64,000 bases of DNA from Lunularia cruciata (taxonomy: Eukaryota; Streptophyta; Marchantiopsida; Lunulariales; Lunulariaceae): the NCBI GenBank assembly GCA_948567375.1, contig OX419756.1, positions 24,194,333 to 24,258,332 of the forward strand. Reading direction: 5' to 3'. Both the position numbers and the translations under genes were made by a program. Of this stretch, positions 23,342-41,078 are shown piece by piece (positions within the stretch are counted from its first letter, which is position 1; each line of letters opens with the position of its first letter). The notes below the pieces were generated by a model that was given only the letters and a program-made list of their open reading frames with translations, was not told where the DNA came from and ran no database searches.

Positions 23342-24944
23342 CTTTAATCGTACCGCGTAATAATACCCTGAATGCCAACTCTCCCTCAACCTTGCTGTCA
23401 GGGGCAGGACTTAGAAACTCCTAAATTTCTCACATCTCTCAGATGCGAATAAATGCGTTCAGGATCCACGGCTGTCAGCAAAGCAAGTAAGGAAGTAAAG
23501 TTATAGGTGATGCAAGTTTGCTAGCATTAGTGAGTGCCAGCCAGCAGAAGTATACATTAAGCTTGCTAGCTGCTCGGATGGTTAACGATGGAAATATGGC
23601 ACAACTTTCCACGGAAATGCTGTTCTATCCTCCACGCATGAATTATGAATTGCTAGCACTAAAGTGCGGTAAGGTGCCTAGGCACTCTGCAGGAAGAAAA
23701 TGCGCCTGACAGTAGTAATAGCTGATGATTTCTGATGCATTAGATGACGTCCTTCGAATTGGTTCTCTCGAGGAGGAAGGAAGAAAAAGTGATCAAAACT
23801 CCAAAGGGGAAGGACTTGGTGGGTTGGAGACAGTTTTAGAGTACCTCGTTACTTCGGGGGAGAAACAGTGGAGTTCAATGGTTTTGGTAGAGAGTGTCAG
23901 TCATGCCCATGACTCATGTGGTGTTGAATTTGACCTTAAGAGATGCTGACATGGAATTGCAACACCTGATTCGTCCGCAAGTGGCTCAAAACCTTCTTCC
24001 GTATGTTGCGAATGATTGGAAGGTCATAAACTTTAGTATATTCTCTTCAGGCGGTTCCGCCAATAGTGTTCATAGCAAGTAGACTGAGTAGACTTTCGAG
24101 AGTCCGGTTGAAATTATATCCTCCACATGAATTTTGTGAAGGCGATCACAAGCCTACAAATTCGGGTGTGTTTAGTATCTGGTCCTTTGAAACAACGACC
24201 GATGAGACGTCAGGTGCGGGAAGGTGTGAGCTTCGGCTAATGCGACCAGATGCCCTTTACTCTGCTTTTAAAAGCGCCTCAAAATGCAAGTTAAGCTCAG
24301 GCTTGTCTCATAAAGTAATGAAGTATTATTGTAGCTCTAACTATCTTTGCGTTCATGGATTAGCTGTAGAGGAGTACAACTTAAAAGGCGCTGACTCGGA
24401 CTAATCACTCCGAATGCTTTTCTTTCCGTCGATATTTGCTGAATGTCAGTCAGATCGCCTAATAGAGCGGAGTAGTATTCACTTTCTTAGTAGTCGGAGA
24501 ATCTACCGTCGTCGTGTTTACTATCAGCACTTCACGCTCGGACATTTGATCAATTCTATTACGAAGACTTCATTCTCCGCTCTGGCTTCCCCCTCTGGAC
24601 ACTGTGATGGGTCTGATGCCAATTTGTGCGGGTTTTCCTTCCAGGTTAATCTTCCAATTTTCCACCAGCGCGTTGGATTAATTCCTCGCTGGCTGCTGCA
24701 TGTGCTTGGGTTCGCTTGGTTGTAAACGCCAGAGACTCGTCATTGGAATGTGCATCATATTGTGCTCACAGACTCTATTTGCCAGTGATGCATGACATGG
24801 ACAGGATTCAGACATGTAAGAAGATTGGAGAAGTTGAGCTCTCGAATATGGCGTGCACGTGATTGGATGAGTTTTTCCTGCCGGGAGCTCTGCTGAAAGT
24901 AGTATTCGAACTCCTTGAGGTGTTGGGTCAATTTGGCAGACATA

Positions 24945-30613
<5,669 letters not shown>

Positions 30614-32162
30614 GCAAGTCGTGTGGTGCCACGGATTTTATTGAGAGATGGTGCATATATTGCTTGACCAAGTGATAACATGCATGTACCAAGGACATCA
30701 TAGATCACGGAGTAACTTTGTCCACAAACTCTTCATTTGCAATTCTAGAAGCGGAATCTTCACCGTTAAGAGGTACTATACACATTTAATACGATGTAGG
30801 TCTGGACATACACGCAAGTAAGAGGTCTGAAACTCATTTTGGAGCTATCATTTTGGAGTTATCTATGAAGTGAGAACCCATCTTTGATTCTTCAGAACTG
30901 TCCTTATGATGAAACTGAGGAACTCAGTCCATCAACATTCTTTCATTATGTAACTCTTGTTTCAAACCAGAAGATTCTGTTGGTACATCTTGCCAATCAG
31001 GCTGAGTAGTAAGGGTCCTTGCTTGTTACCTGCGATTCTGCACGATTTTGAAGATTGAATACACCTCACGGCCACGTGGTTTGGATTTTGTGCACTTTTG
31101 TCGCTTGAAGAAGCCAATGAATGGCTTCTGATCGTGGAACTATCACGCTTTTTAAGTTTGGTTATAAGTGTGTTCCTTCAATTCCTTCTTCACTGCACAG
31201 CTTCTCCTCTTCTCACCAACAAACCTCAGTTCGGTTGGACAAAATATGGTACAAGGACCTACACATATTTGTGCAGGTACTTCTTTATTCAGCACGAAGC
31301 CTGGGAGTCAAGCGTCCTCGACCCACGAGCAAAGCCAAGTATTGGAATAGCTAGTGAAAGTACGCGATATACCTATAATCTCTGAAACGTTTCTAAAAGA
31401 TCCGCCAAGGGAACAATGACGAACAAGAACAGATTTTGGATCCGTCGTATTTTCGTTTTCCAATAAATGCCCCAAAGGGCGTGGCAAAATGGTCGATATA
31501 AATCTGTTGCTCCACGCATCCACGGGGAATGAAGTCCGGGTTTCCCACCTCCGCGGCGGCCTCTAGTCTCTTGTGACAGTGGTTGACACCGTAATCATTC
31601 GCAGATGTGTGGTGCTGATGGGTCAGGGTAAAGTTACGTACTAGCAGGACATGAGTCTGAATCAACGAATGTTTCTAAAATCACAGACAAGGGGAGTCAC
31701 AGTTATTTAGAAGCGAAGTGCAGGATTGTCGATCTGGGCGGACCACTTCATTTAAGTAGACTTTTGTGCCTCACGCCTAGAATTTCGAGCTTATTGTATA
31801 ATGGTAGTAGTTGGAGATCCAGCCCTTCAAAGTTAGCATGCCTCTTCAAGGCAGATGTTTTCGGCTTGAAATGAGAGAAGAAGATGGTGAGAAAAATAGA
31901 CCAGTGTCAACTCCTTCACCAGTATCTACAGGAAGTATACAAAGTGGTCTCCTATTTGGGACCCTAACCATTCCCTGTAAGGTGCTAAGCTCTCAGAGAA
32001 ATCAACCCAGGACCATGAAGCTCAAGCGGTGAAGAGGAAAAAATCATAACATACTTTCTAAATTATCAGGCAAGTATTCCAACAAATGAGAGGTATATGA
32101 AACTACAACTTGATATCATACTCCAAATAGCCTGGATTCGATTTCCGTGACACTAACTATTA
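30614..32162. other. Intergenic between convergent genes
   Basis: 3' flanks of the malic enzyme (+) and of the sterol reductase (-). Several short frames (for example 31098-31385 + and 31393-31665 -) show no domain I recognise. No transposon end or RNA gene seen. Confidence 0.5.
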
Positions 32163-33314
32163 TTAGTACAAGCCGGGAAAAATCCTGTACTGCACAATGT
32201 TGCAGTACTCAACCCACACCTCTTTGTACTTGTCTCTGCACTTTGCTTCGTCTCTTCTCTCTCGCCAGATGAGCAGAATTAGTAGATAGGTCGGATAGAA
32301 ATAAGGCACCGGAGAACTAAATCCGCAAGGTAAACTGAAGCTGAAAGCCACAAGCAGATCTCCTAAGTAGTTGCAATGCCTTGCAATTCCCCAGTACCCC
32401 GAGACCAGTAGTTTACCTCCAACTACTTTCGGAGGCTGACCCCATATCAAAGCTTTAGGATCCTTCTTGAAGATATGTTTCTGCTTGTTCGCACCTCGGA
32501 AAACTGTGTATCCAACGAGGAAAATAAACACATTCATAGCAGCAGCAACCTTAGTCAGCTCTGCACGATTTTTGAGAAGCCACCACCCCTGAATGCTGAA
32601 TGTGAATGGGATCCAAACCAGATCTCCCATGACCAGCATGAATCCAAAATGTTCAGCAATAATATCCCATGTCGAGGTCATGTACTCCTCAAACCAGAAG
32701 TAATCCAGGACATAAAGCAAACAGAAGACCTGGAACAGCACCATAGAAACCGACAGACCTTCTTCGTGGAAGTGCTTTGCTGCTATTGACAAATTGATCA
32801 AGAGCCATCCCGCCATCCCTGCTCGAATCCAGAAGAATTTTAGGTCAAGCCCCATAAACTGGGGATTGAGCTGCACTCCAAACCACCAATCGTGCACAAA
32901 GTTGCCGGTCACATGAGGCTTCAGCGAAGTACTTTTGCTCTGAGACAGAGACCCCACAACCTGCAGAATAACTGCCATCACAAAACATAAAATAAGCGTC
33001 GCAACAAAGAGTTCTCCGCCCAGATCGGCAATGACCGACGCAGAAAACAACCCAGAACGGTCTCCGCCAACGAGCATTGCGATCAAAATCAGCAGAACAT
33101 TGAGCCCATTGCATTTGTACGTGATCCGAGTTTTATCAGCCAAAATTGCTCCTTGAATCTTTCGACCTGGAACCACAGTGCCCAGCACGGCCAACCCCAC
33201 CAAATAACCTCCCAATAACCCCACCGTAGTGGTAGACGGCATATCGACTCGAAATCCGTGCTCGTCCAGCATCCGGAAAACGTTCGATGCTGCTTGTGCA
33301 ATTGTCGCCATCAT
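32163..33314 (-). CDS. FK: Delta(14)-sterol reductase (FACKEL/ERG24 family)
   Basis: A single uninterrupted exon of 1152 nt (383 residues) on the minus strand. The enzyme reduces the C14-C15 double bond of 4,4-dimethyl sterol intermediates with NADPH, in the ER membrane. Seen: eight or nine hydrophobic segments; the family signature TGNFVHDWWFGVQLNP (about residue 145); SGYWGIARHCNYLGDL (about residue 312); and the C-terminal IWRERRDEAKCRDKYKEVW with the family's NADPH-binding basic residues. Length fits plant C-14 reductases (about 370 residues). The start is the ATG at 33314 (MMATIAQAAS); the next codon is also ATG. The frame stays open upstream to 33443 but only from a TTG. Absence of introns is odd, because the Arabidopsis FACKEL gene has many; this may be a retrocopy that stayed intact. 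Confidence 0.94.
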   Translation of the reverse strand: MMATIAQAASNVFRMLDEHGFRVDMPSTTTVGLLGGYLVGLAVLGTVVPGRKIQGAILADKTRITYKCNGLNVLLILIAMLVGGDRSGLFSASVIADLGGELFVATLILCFVMAVILQVVGSLSQSKSTSLKPHVTGNFVHDWWFGVQLNPQFMGLDLKFFWIRAGMAGWLLINLSIAAKHFHEEGLSVSMVLFQVFCLLYVLDYFWFEEYMTSTWDIIAEHFGFMLVMGDLVWIPFTFSIQGWWLLKNRAELTKVAAAMNVFIFLVGYTVFRGANKQKHIFKKDPKALIWGQPPKVVGGKLLVSGYWGIARHCNYLGDLLVAFSFSLPCGFSSPVPYFYPTYLLILLIWRERRDEAKCRDKYKEVWVEYCNIVQYRIFPGLY

Positions 33315-34284
33315 CGAACAATCTTTCTCACCGACAGCTTCCGCCCCTCGTGAACTCAAGATTAGACTTCCCTTCTCCACCCCACGGGGCTCCCCATTCC
33401 ACCAGATTTGGGTTCCGAAACCGGACCTCCAGCTCTCCCGCAACAGATTTTCACTGACTGTGCGAGAACAGAGTCGTCATTGTTGGTCCTCGGGAGCCAT
33501 CGCCAGACATTCGCTCGAACTGGTAATTACTACAGTACGTGCTTTGGGGCTTCAGTTTCGCCAAATCTCTTGCTCTTTCTTCTTGAGCTACAGTAGCAGT
33601 AGTTGGGTACCCATGCCATGCATATATTAATATTTTTGGACTACATTCAACAGCATGGAGAGCGAATTCTTTGAGTAAGATGGGTAAAATTTTCCACTGA
33701 TAGTTGTAAACTATCTCAAATTAACCATCCATGAATTCAACAGACAACGAGATGTAGACGTATGGTACATTAACTTCGAAGATTTAGTAAAACATGAAAC
33801 TAAATTTAGTATGTAGCACCATGTATAATTTTTGAGACTTTGAAACCATGGTAATTTTCTCTTATCATATCAACTTTATCGGAGATAAAATTTTCAATGG
33901 TGGAATCTACGCAACTCCTTTTATGAAATGGAATATCCATATATACCGAGACCTTGGGCTTGCAAAAGAGGGTTCAGTTGTTTACTAAATCAAATCAAGT
34001 CGGTGATCTTCATATTAAAGGTAAAAGTGTTTTTCGAAGCAAAGATCTACTTCTTTTCCTCATTATTAACACTACGTGATGATATATGTTTCAAAGGATA
34101 AAGTATCCTATGAAAATCTTGGAGTAGATTTACATATTATTAACATAAGAAGGTAACTTAATTTAAAAAAAATAATTTTAAATAACTGTCATATGTATAC
34201 ACATCGATACATATTACACAAACGTACATTGTTATAACAACAAACTCACACATAAATCATATATGGACTCTAAAGTGCCACAAT
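33315..34284. other. Sterol reductase promoter and AT-rich spacer
   Basis: 33315-33640 is moderately GC-rich and is the likely 5' UTR and promoter of the minus-strand reductase. 33640-34284 is AT-rich with no gene. A 44-bp sequence at 34241-34284 recurs, diverged, at 34767-34811. Confidence 0.5.
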
Positions 34285-34766
34285 AATCTATTTATTTATA
34301 CAATTCAAATCACATTCAACATACCATTATTTGAACTGTCACTTAATAATTTACTAGTAACCGAGCATTGATTACAGTCAAGTCACACCCATTTAGCTAA
34401 GAGAATCTATGTGACGCTCACCAACCTCAGTCCACCATTGCCAAGAACTCGAGAGTTCAACATTAGAGAAGTGAACTCTCTGGAGCTACACTTCAAAAGT
34501 ATACTCCCGGGGTCTCCAAATCTAATTGTCCTACGGATGGCACATCCAACGGTGCAAACGGTGCAAGTGATGGTGGGCCCCACCATGTAGTTAGTACCCA
34601 AAAATGAAACCTGACCATCCACAAGTAATCTATGAGTAACTACCAAAATACTACTAACTACTAACATTACTACTCCAAAGTCCGAGCAATCTAGGTGCGA
34701 CACTACAAGTGGTGTGACATTTGTTGTGCACATATACATCGCTACCAACATCACACACTATAGAAG
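34285..34766. repeat. LTR-like fragment of E1 family
   Basis: Contains AAGTGATGGTGGGCC, ACCATGTAGTTAGTAC and CTATGAGTAACTACCAA, shared in the same order with 61136-61540 and, inverted and more diverged, with 62285-62680. It sits directly after the integrase/PHD end of E1, where a 3' LTR is expected. It is bounded by the diverged 44-45 bp direct repeats at 34241-34284 and 34767-34811. Ends are not resolved. Confidence 0.5.
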
Positions 34767-34978
34767 CACAACTCACACATAAGTTATACATTGACTCTAA
34801 AGTGCCACAATTGCCTCCCTAGTTGGTGGATAGGTTCCTCTAACTCCAGATAGCCATCTACTCCAGGTATATGGTATACCCTATGGTGGGCAAAAGATCA
34901 AGAGGCCGGGTGCTAGCGAGCTCCATCGTTAGTCGCTTGTCTATAATCTATGCCATATAAAGGATGAACTAGCTGTAG

Positions 34979-35120
34979 ATCAAGTACATCTAGGATATAA
35001 TCACTATCCTTGAGGAATTACCATGAGATGAGGAGTCATACATGCTATATGCTATCCTCTCAAACAACTATCACACACTAACATAATAATAGCTCCACCA
35101 GAAGAGCGGCATAACATACA
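34979..35120 (-). pseudogene. PHD finger of E1
   Basis: The minus frame reads CMLCRSSGG....MLVCDSCLRG, a stop in place of Trp, then HIACMTPHL....PQG and a final ..YPRC. The C-x2-C ... C-x2-C ... H-x2-C ... C spacing is that of a PHD finger, a module that in other proteins binds histone H3 tails. It lies C-terminal to the integrase of E1. Upstream residues LPSRILVLEG.DG form the linker. Confidence 0.7.
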
Positions 35121-35384
35121 CTGCAAGCTTACACGTACAAGTGCTAAGCTTGGATCCATAGTACCATCAATGTTTGGGAGGTAGCATGGTGCACAATTGC
35201 GTAGATGGTCCTTCCAAACAACACCATCACATCCTTCCAACACAAGGATTCTAGATGGCAAAACCTCATGCACTCTCATGATAGTGTGGCATGTAGAAAC
35301 ATCAAGTGTTGTCGGTGCTATCTATTGTAGATGTACATAGTCACATGGATGAAATCAATGAATTGAGGGTCTATAACCTCCTCC

Positions 35385-36190
35385 TCACATGGTAGCATAA
35401 CGTAAGGTATCCTTATGTTGAGCAATTGTCAAGTTCTCAAAGACCATTGACATCACTCTTTGAAAGATATCTAGCCATTGAGAACATGCGCTCATCCATA
35501 CATTTGGATCATCCAAGTCCAAAACTACAATACATCTCAACAAATGGCTGTAGGTAAATCTGGATCTCATCCATAGAGTAGAAAGCAAGGAGAGAAGGAT
35601 GTTAGAGAGGCTTGCCGGTTGAACCAATAGCCCATGGCCAACCAAGGTAATTGGAGATCCCAATCTCCCATGTAGCCTCTCTACAAACCATACTTCCACA
35701 ATCCTCTCTTCACTATCTGAACCACACTCTCTACTAAGCCATCTACCTCAAGGTGATCTTAGGAGGTAGTATGATGATCAATCAAAGCCTTGTTACACAA
35801 GACCTAATACTCCCCAAGGACTCTATACCCTGATCAGTCAAAACCTCAATTGGTGCACCAAAATGATTGAGAACCCGGTCTAGGAATGAGTAAGACATCC
35901 CTTCATTGGACTTGTCAAGAAGTGCCACCAGCTCAATCCACTTGGAGAAGTGCTCCACCATCACCAAAACATATTGATGATGTCTCACAATCAATGGTAA
36001 AGGTCCAAGAAAGTCCAAAATCCAATAGTAACCTAACCCCATGATAGGTAATGGGTGTAATTGTGGCATAGGAGCATTGAATGATGCTCGAACTTGGTCA
36101 CAAACAACACATTTAGCAACAAATTGTTGTACATTGGTCTGCATATTATGCTATCAATAATGAATCTAGAGTAAGCTATATGTATGCTTT
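35385..36190 (-). pseudogene. E1 integrase
   Basis: The minus frame at 36144-35782 reads KCVVCDQV (C-x2-C of the zinc-binding domain), LDFLGPLP (first catalytic Asp), FSKWIELV and VLTDQG (second catalytic Asp). The segment holding the catalytic Glu lies in stop-rich sequence after 35800. The frame resumes at 35699-35385 with integrase C-terminal-type sequence. Confidence 0.75.
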
Positions 36191-36599
36191 ACTCTAAAAT
36201 GTCCTAGCTCTTCATGAGCATGCCGGACCAATTGTGATATCTAAGATGGAAGTAGTACTACTCTCACTCTACCATCCTCCCATACACAAAGAAGGTGTCT
36301 ACCCTCCAATTTGAACTGTTTGGCTTGCTAAAGAACACTGTCGCTCTCCTTAGCTCTAATTGTGCCACCCACAACACCAATGCAAAGATAGTCCATCACT
36401 AAGATATTGTCATGAATGTCTTATTAATTGTACCACTATCTCCACTCTCTAGATCTGTGACCTCAATAATTCCTCATATATGCGTTGAGAGAGATACCAT
36501 CAAAGCCTCAAAAAATATACTTAGAAAAGCAGATGCATGCCAACATGACACTATCTCCTCATCTGTCTCAACATGCCAACGTGCTTTGATCTGATCATG

Positions 36600-37228
36600 T
36601 TGACCGAGACATGGGTTTCTACTCAACCCATCTGCATCACTGTAGGTATGTGAATAACCTTGAAATCATACTCTTATAAAATCAGAGCCCATCGTGCAAG
36701 CTTCTCTAAAAGCTTGTCGGACTCCATCAACCACTTCAATGGCTAATGATCAATGATGAGAGTAACATGGTTACCAAATAGATAACATCGGAAATGTACT
36801 ATTGCCCAAATTGTTGCCAAACACTCTCCCTCATATGAACTATACTTTGCCTCCGCTGAATTGTTGGAGTGACTAGCATAAGCCACCACAAACTCCTTCC
36901 CCTCATCATCATGATGGGTGAGTACTACTCCAAGTCCCAACATACTCCAATCAATGTGAACTTGAAATGGTCATCCTTTGATTGGTCTCCTCAAAATAAG
37001 AGCAAATGTCAACCTCTCCTTGAGCACTACAAAAACTCTCTCTTGCTCATCTCCCCAATACCACTCTTGTCTAAGCTTAGTCAGCTTTGTCAAAGCCTTG
37101 GTAATGGCACTAAATCCTCTAACATAGCGGCGGTAGAAGTTTGCCAACCCAAGGAATGCTCGCATTCTACTCACATCCGTAGGTCAAGGAATATGTGTAA
37201 TAGTCTTCACCTTGGTTTGCTGAACACC
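36600..37228 (-). pseudogene. E1 RT thumb and RNase H
   Basis: RMRAFLGLANFYRRYVRGFSA (37174 on) is the RT connection typical of Ty3. VVAYASHSNNSAEAKYSSYEGE and FRCYLFGNHVTL are the RNase H core. At 36743-36745 a TAG replaces the Gln of the usual DHQPL motif. The frame meets the other half of the RT at the exact edge of insert A. Confidence 0.8.
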
Positions 37229-37233
37229 AAGTC

Positions 37234-39113
37234 TGTGGTATCCACATTTTTCATTTTGGACAAGTTTTGAAGAAGAAGTGCCTTGTTGAAACCAAATTGA
37301 AACCAAATGGAAAAGAAATGAGTGGAAATGTGTGTTTTGATCAAGCTCAAGGGAGTAGACTTTGTGTTAGAGGAAGAAGAATTTGGACTGGATCAGATCC
37401 AAAGAATCTTACTTCGTGTCAGAGGAGGAAAAAAGCTCGGATCAGGCGCTGAAGGAGTGCAAACCCGAAGGAGAAATGGAAGTTGCAGGTCAAGATTCTT
37501 GCGGGGGCCATATCTTAGTGACGACAAGTCCAAATCAAGCGTGCTATATCTCGTTGGAAGCGTCTCGTTTAGAACTTTCCATTTCCACAAAAATCGCAAA
37601 GTTTTGAGGTCTGTAAAAGAAGTTACAAGCATTTGAAGTTTTGGAGTAGATGTACAAAGTAGTTTGGTGTCTTCAGGGCAATGTGACTTCGGACTTCGGG
37701 TCATGAGACTTTGCCTCAAGACAAAGATGACTAAATCCGAGGTAGTTGGACCTTGAAGTGTAGTGAAGGTAACTTCAGGAATCTTGGCAGAGGCATTAGA
37801 GTAAGTTAGAGTAGGGAAAATAAGTTAATTAGGATACACATGACTTCAATTTCAGTTCTGATTCAAGATAGGAGAGAATTAGAAAAGAAATAGCAATAGT
37901 GAATAAACCCGAAGTGCAAGATCAGACAATAAGTGTCTTCGGGTCAGTAACATGAGTAATTAGGGGAAAGTGAGTTACAAATTGAAGGTGTAGATAGTGT
38001 ATTCATGCTTTCAATTACAATTCTTGATGATGACACAATAGAATTAGTAAAGTAATTGATAATAGTTAAACCCGAAGTAAGAGAGATAGGAGTGTAGGTG
38101 TCTTTGGATTTGACATTTGACACTTTAGAGAAGAGTGGGTTGGGAGATATAGATTTAGAAGGATCACTTGTGATAAGAATTGTAGATTAGAGTGGAGAAT
38201 TAGTAGAATTGGTAGAGGAAGTAGAAGTTGTGAAACCCAAGAACAGAGTAGTAGGAAGTACAGTTACTTCAAGTTCAGGTTTGAAAGACAAGGAAGAAGT
38301 AGACATTGGATTGGATTAGTAGCCGATTTGAGATTTGAATAAGCAGATAGGAAGAGGTGCATTGTCATTTCGGATCTGCAGGTTTGTAGAGTCATTAGGA
38401 AGAGGTACATTAGGAAGATAACTGTCTATTGTTTCACTATTTAAGAGTGGCATTCGCAAGGAATTGTTGTTCAGTGCTCATAATTTTGAGAATAGATAAA
38501 GCAAAGTGTTGTGAAGTAGTGCTCGTTGCTTAAGCTTGATTCCAAGTATTAACTTTGCAATTGTGTTTGTGAGTGTGTGGAGAAATTTGAAGTGCAAGTC
38601 AATGTGCTTGTTGGATGTTGGATTCCATAGTCTTGATCGTCATTCTGTATGTTTGATCTTGAGTGAAGTGCAATCGAAGCAATGCTTTGACAAATCTGAG
38701 AGGAATTGTAGTGTTGGTAGTATTCTGCATTTGTGAGTGCAGTGCGAAGTTGATGTGAAGCAATTTCAATTGAAGAAGTTGTGCCTTCAGTGGAGGGGTG
38801 GAACACAATTCTGAGGTGAAGTGGTTTTGTAGTGAAGTGCCATTTTCAGGAGAGCTTGAATCATCACAATCAAGATTGTTTGGAAAGAATTGATGGAGTT
38901 GTGATTAGGGAGTGTTAATTCGTGACAAGATTGAGAATCAATGCTTGTTACTCTCTTCTGGGTGTGGTTTCTACATGAGAGATTAAAGACGCAACCAAGA
39001 AGAACTACATTGTTACTTTGACTTTGTATTTGACCAATTTTGACTCGTATCTCTGCGAGAATTAACTTTACTTACCCGATTACCGCAAAAGTGATATTTG
39101 CCGGGTTGTCACA
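37234..39113 (+). mobile_element. TG..CA element A (1.88 kb), TSD AAGTC
   Basis: Starts TGTGGTATCCACATTTTTC, ends TTTGCCGGGTTGTCACA, and is flanked by AAGTC at 37229-37233 and 39114-39118. It interrupts the E1 RT between ..YLGG and ..LGVQQ. No internal long terminal repeats exist, so it is either a solo LTR of about 1.9 kb or a compact element. A TATTTAAG box about 670 bp before the right end is conserved in copies B and C. It shows scattered pieces of coding sequence with 'KPEV' repeats, all frameshifted. Confidence 0.8.
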
Positions 39114-39118
39114 AAGTC

Positions 39119-39904
39119 CTCCAAGGTAGATAGTGTGACCCAAATACTCAACCTATTCATGGAAGAACCTACACTTCCTAGGATGTAATTTGAGTCCATG
39201 AGATGTCAACCTCTCAAACAACTTCAAAAAATGTCTCTCATGCTCTTCCAAAATAATGTTATAGACCAAAATGTCATCAATATAACACTAAGAAAAATCC
39301 AATCCAACTAAGATCTTGTCCATGACCCTCTAAGCTTGGAAAGAGCATTCTTTCACCCAAATGATAAGAACCTCCATTGATATAACACATCCTTGCCATA
39401 AGGATCAATAGTCCGAAATGCTATCTTGGACTTATCTTCCTTCTTGATTGGCAACTAATGATATCCTACTCAAAGATCCAAAGTACTAAAGACCTTTGCA
39501 TGCCCAATTGTATCAAAGATCTTCTCCGGTTTAGGCATGGCATATTGATCATCCTTAGTCTATTAGTTGATAGGATGGTAATCTCCACACATCCGCCTAT
39601 CTGTGCAGTTGCCATGCATATCCTTCTTGGCTGGCATTACTGTAGTTGATTTATATTCTTCATGTGAAATCTCTACCAAACCAACCTCCAAAATGTCTCT
39701 ACTCTGGCTCTAAATCAATGCTCTCTCCATGTCACTATATTGATAAGGATGTAGGAAAACTGGTGTATCATTGGTTAGCTCAATCCAAATACCAAGTCCT
39801 TTTAGAGGACCCAAATCCTTCATATTGAAGGCAAAACAACTTGTGTAGCTCCTCAAGAACCTCCAAATTCTTTGTCTTTCCCCTCTTGTAAGCTTATCTT
39901 CCAA
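39119..39904 (-). pseudogene. E1 RT fingers and palm
   Basis: The minus frame reads FLRSYTSCFAFNMKDLGPLK, IELTNDTPVF, YSDMERALI, then past stops VMPAKKDMHGN, RRMCGDYHPIN, AKVFSTLDL (motif A Asp), and CYIDDILVYN (motif C, both Asp intact, near 39280), LHPRKCRFFHE. Stops replace Gln/Arg codons, consistent with C-to-T decay. Clearly Ty3/gypsy type. Confidence 0.82.
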
Positions 39905-41078
39905 GTATCCTCTATAACTATCATATGAGTGGAAGATGTATTGATTGGCTGCTACATTGGGCCCTTGGTAGTGTCATGCCCTTAATTGCTAGAGGTCCCA
40001 ACCTCAATGTGAAAAACTCCCTCTAATCTAGCTGCAAGCTCCATACATCCTCTAATTGCATCCCAAGTAGACCAAGAGTGTAATCCAAATAGACCATGCT
40101 CACCTGGATGGACTCCAAGTAGACCACTTTCTCTTGTAGCCATTGGCTATATCCCAAGAATACCTTGTCCACTTGGTCTATTGCCCCCAACATGTGCCTT
40201 AATTATCTCAATAGGCATAGAGCTCACAAGTGTCCGAGTGGTGATGCCCATCAAGCACATCTTATGCTGCTTTGCCAAGCTGTGACAACCTGGCAAATAT
40301 CACTTTTGCGGTAATTGGGTAAGTAAAGTTTGTTCCCGCAGAGATACTATCTAGAATTGGTCAAATACGAAGTCAAAAGTCACAATGGCAATTCTTCTTG
40401 ATGGCTTCTTTAATCTCTCAGGTAGAAACTACACCCAGAAGAGAGTAACAAGCTCACAATCTTGACAACTTGTCACAAATACACACATGTAATCACATCA
40501 TAGTCAATTCTATCCAAACAACTCTTGATTGTGATGATTCAGATTCTCCCGAAGATGGCACTTCACTACAAAGACCAATTTCACCTCAGAATTGTGTTCC
40601 ACCCCTCCACTGAAGGCACAACTTCTTTGATTGAAATTGATTCACATCAACTTCGTGCTGCACTCACCAATGCAGAATACTAACAACACTACAATTCCTC
40701 TCAGACCTGTCAAGGCATTGCTCCGATGCACTTCACTTAGGATCAAACACACAAAATGAAGATCAAGGCTATAGATTCCAACATCCACAGACACATTGAC
40801 TTGCTCTTTGGAATTCTTCACACACTCACAAACACAAACATGAAATTGACAATTAGAATTAAGCTTAAGCGACGAGTACTGGAACTAGCACTTTGCTTTA
40901 TCTATCTTCAGAAATGTGAATACTGAATAACATTGTACTACAAATGCTTCACTTAAATACTGAAGCAAACGGCAAACTTGCCTACCTAGCACTACTTCCT
41001 AACATCCTTTCCTACCTACAGATCCTAAGTGACAATCTATCTCTTCATATCTACCCCTTCCTATCTCAAAATCAACAT

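Larger units (their letters stand above)
22412..24944. other. 5' region of malic enzyme gene; unassigned ORF
   Basis: From the LINE end to the malic enzyme start I find no conserved gene. An open frame at 22482-22808 (+, first in-frame ATG) is rich in K, E, S and L, has balanced codon use and ends near a possible donor; it could be an orphan exon of a gene cut by the LINE region, but I do not recognise it. 23100-23360 holds two LINE tails. 24400-24900 is C/T- and G-rich and is the probable promoter and 5' UTR of the malic enzyme gene. Confidence 0.4.

Noticed and set aside
31393-31665. Minus-strand 90-codon frame between the two convergent genes
   Set aside because: No recognisable domain and no start or splice context that would make it part of either neighbour.
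33315-33443. N-terminal extension of the sterol reductase frame
   Set aside because: The frame is open but begins only with TTG; the first ATG pair at 33314 gives a protein of normal family length.
33229-33630. Plus-strand 133-codon frame over the reductase start
   Set aside because: Antisense shadow of a well-supported gene and its promoter.
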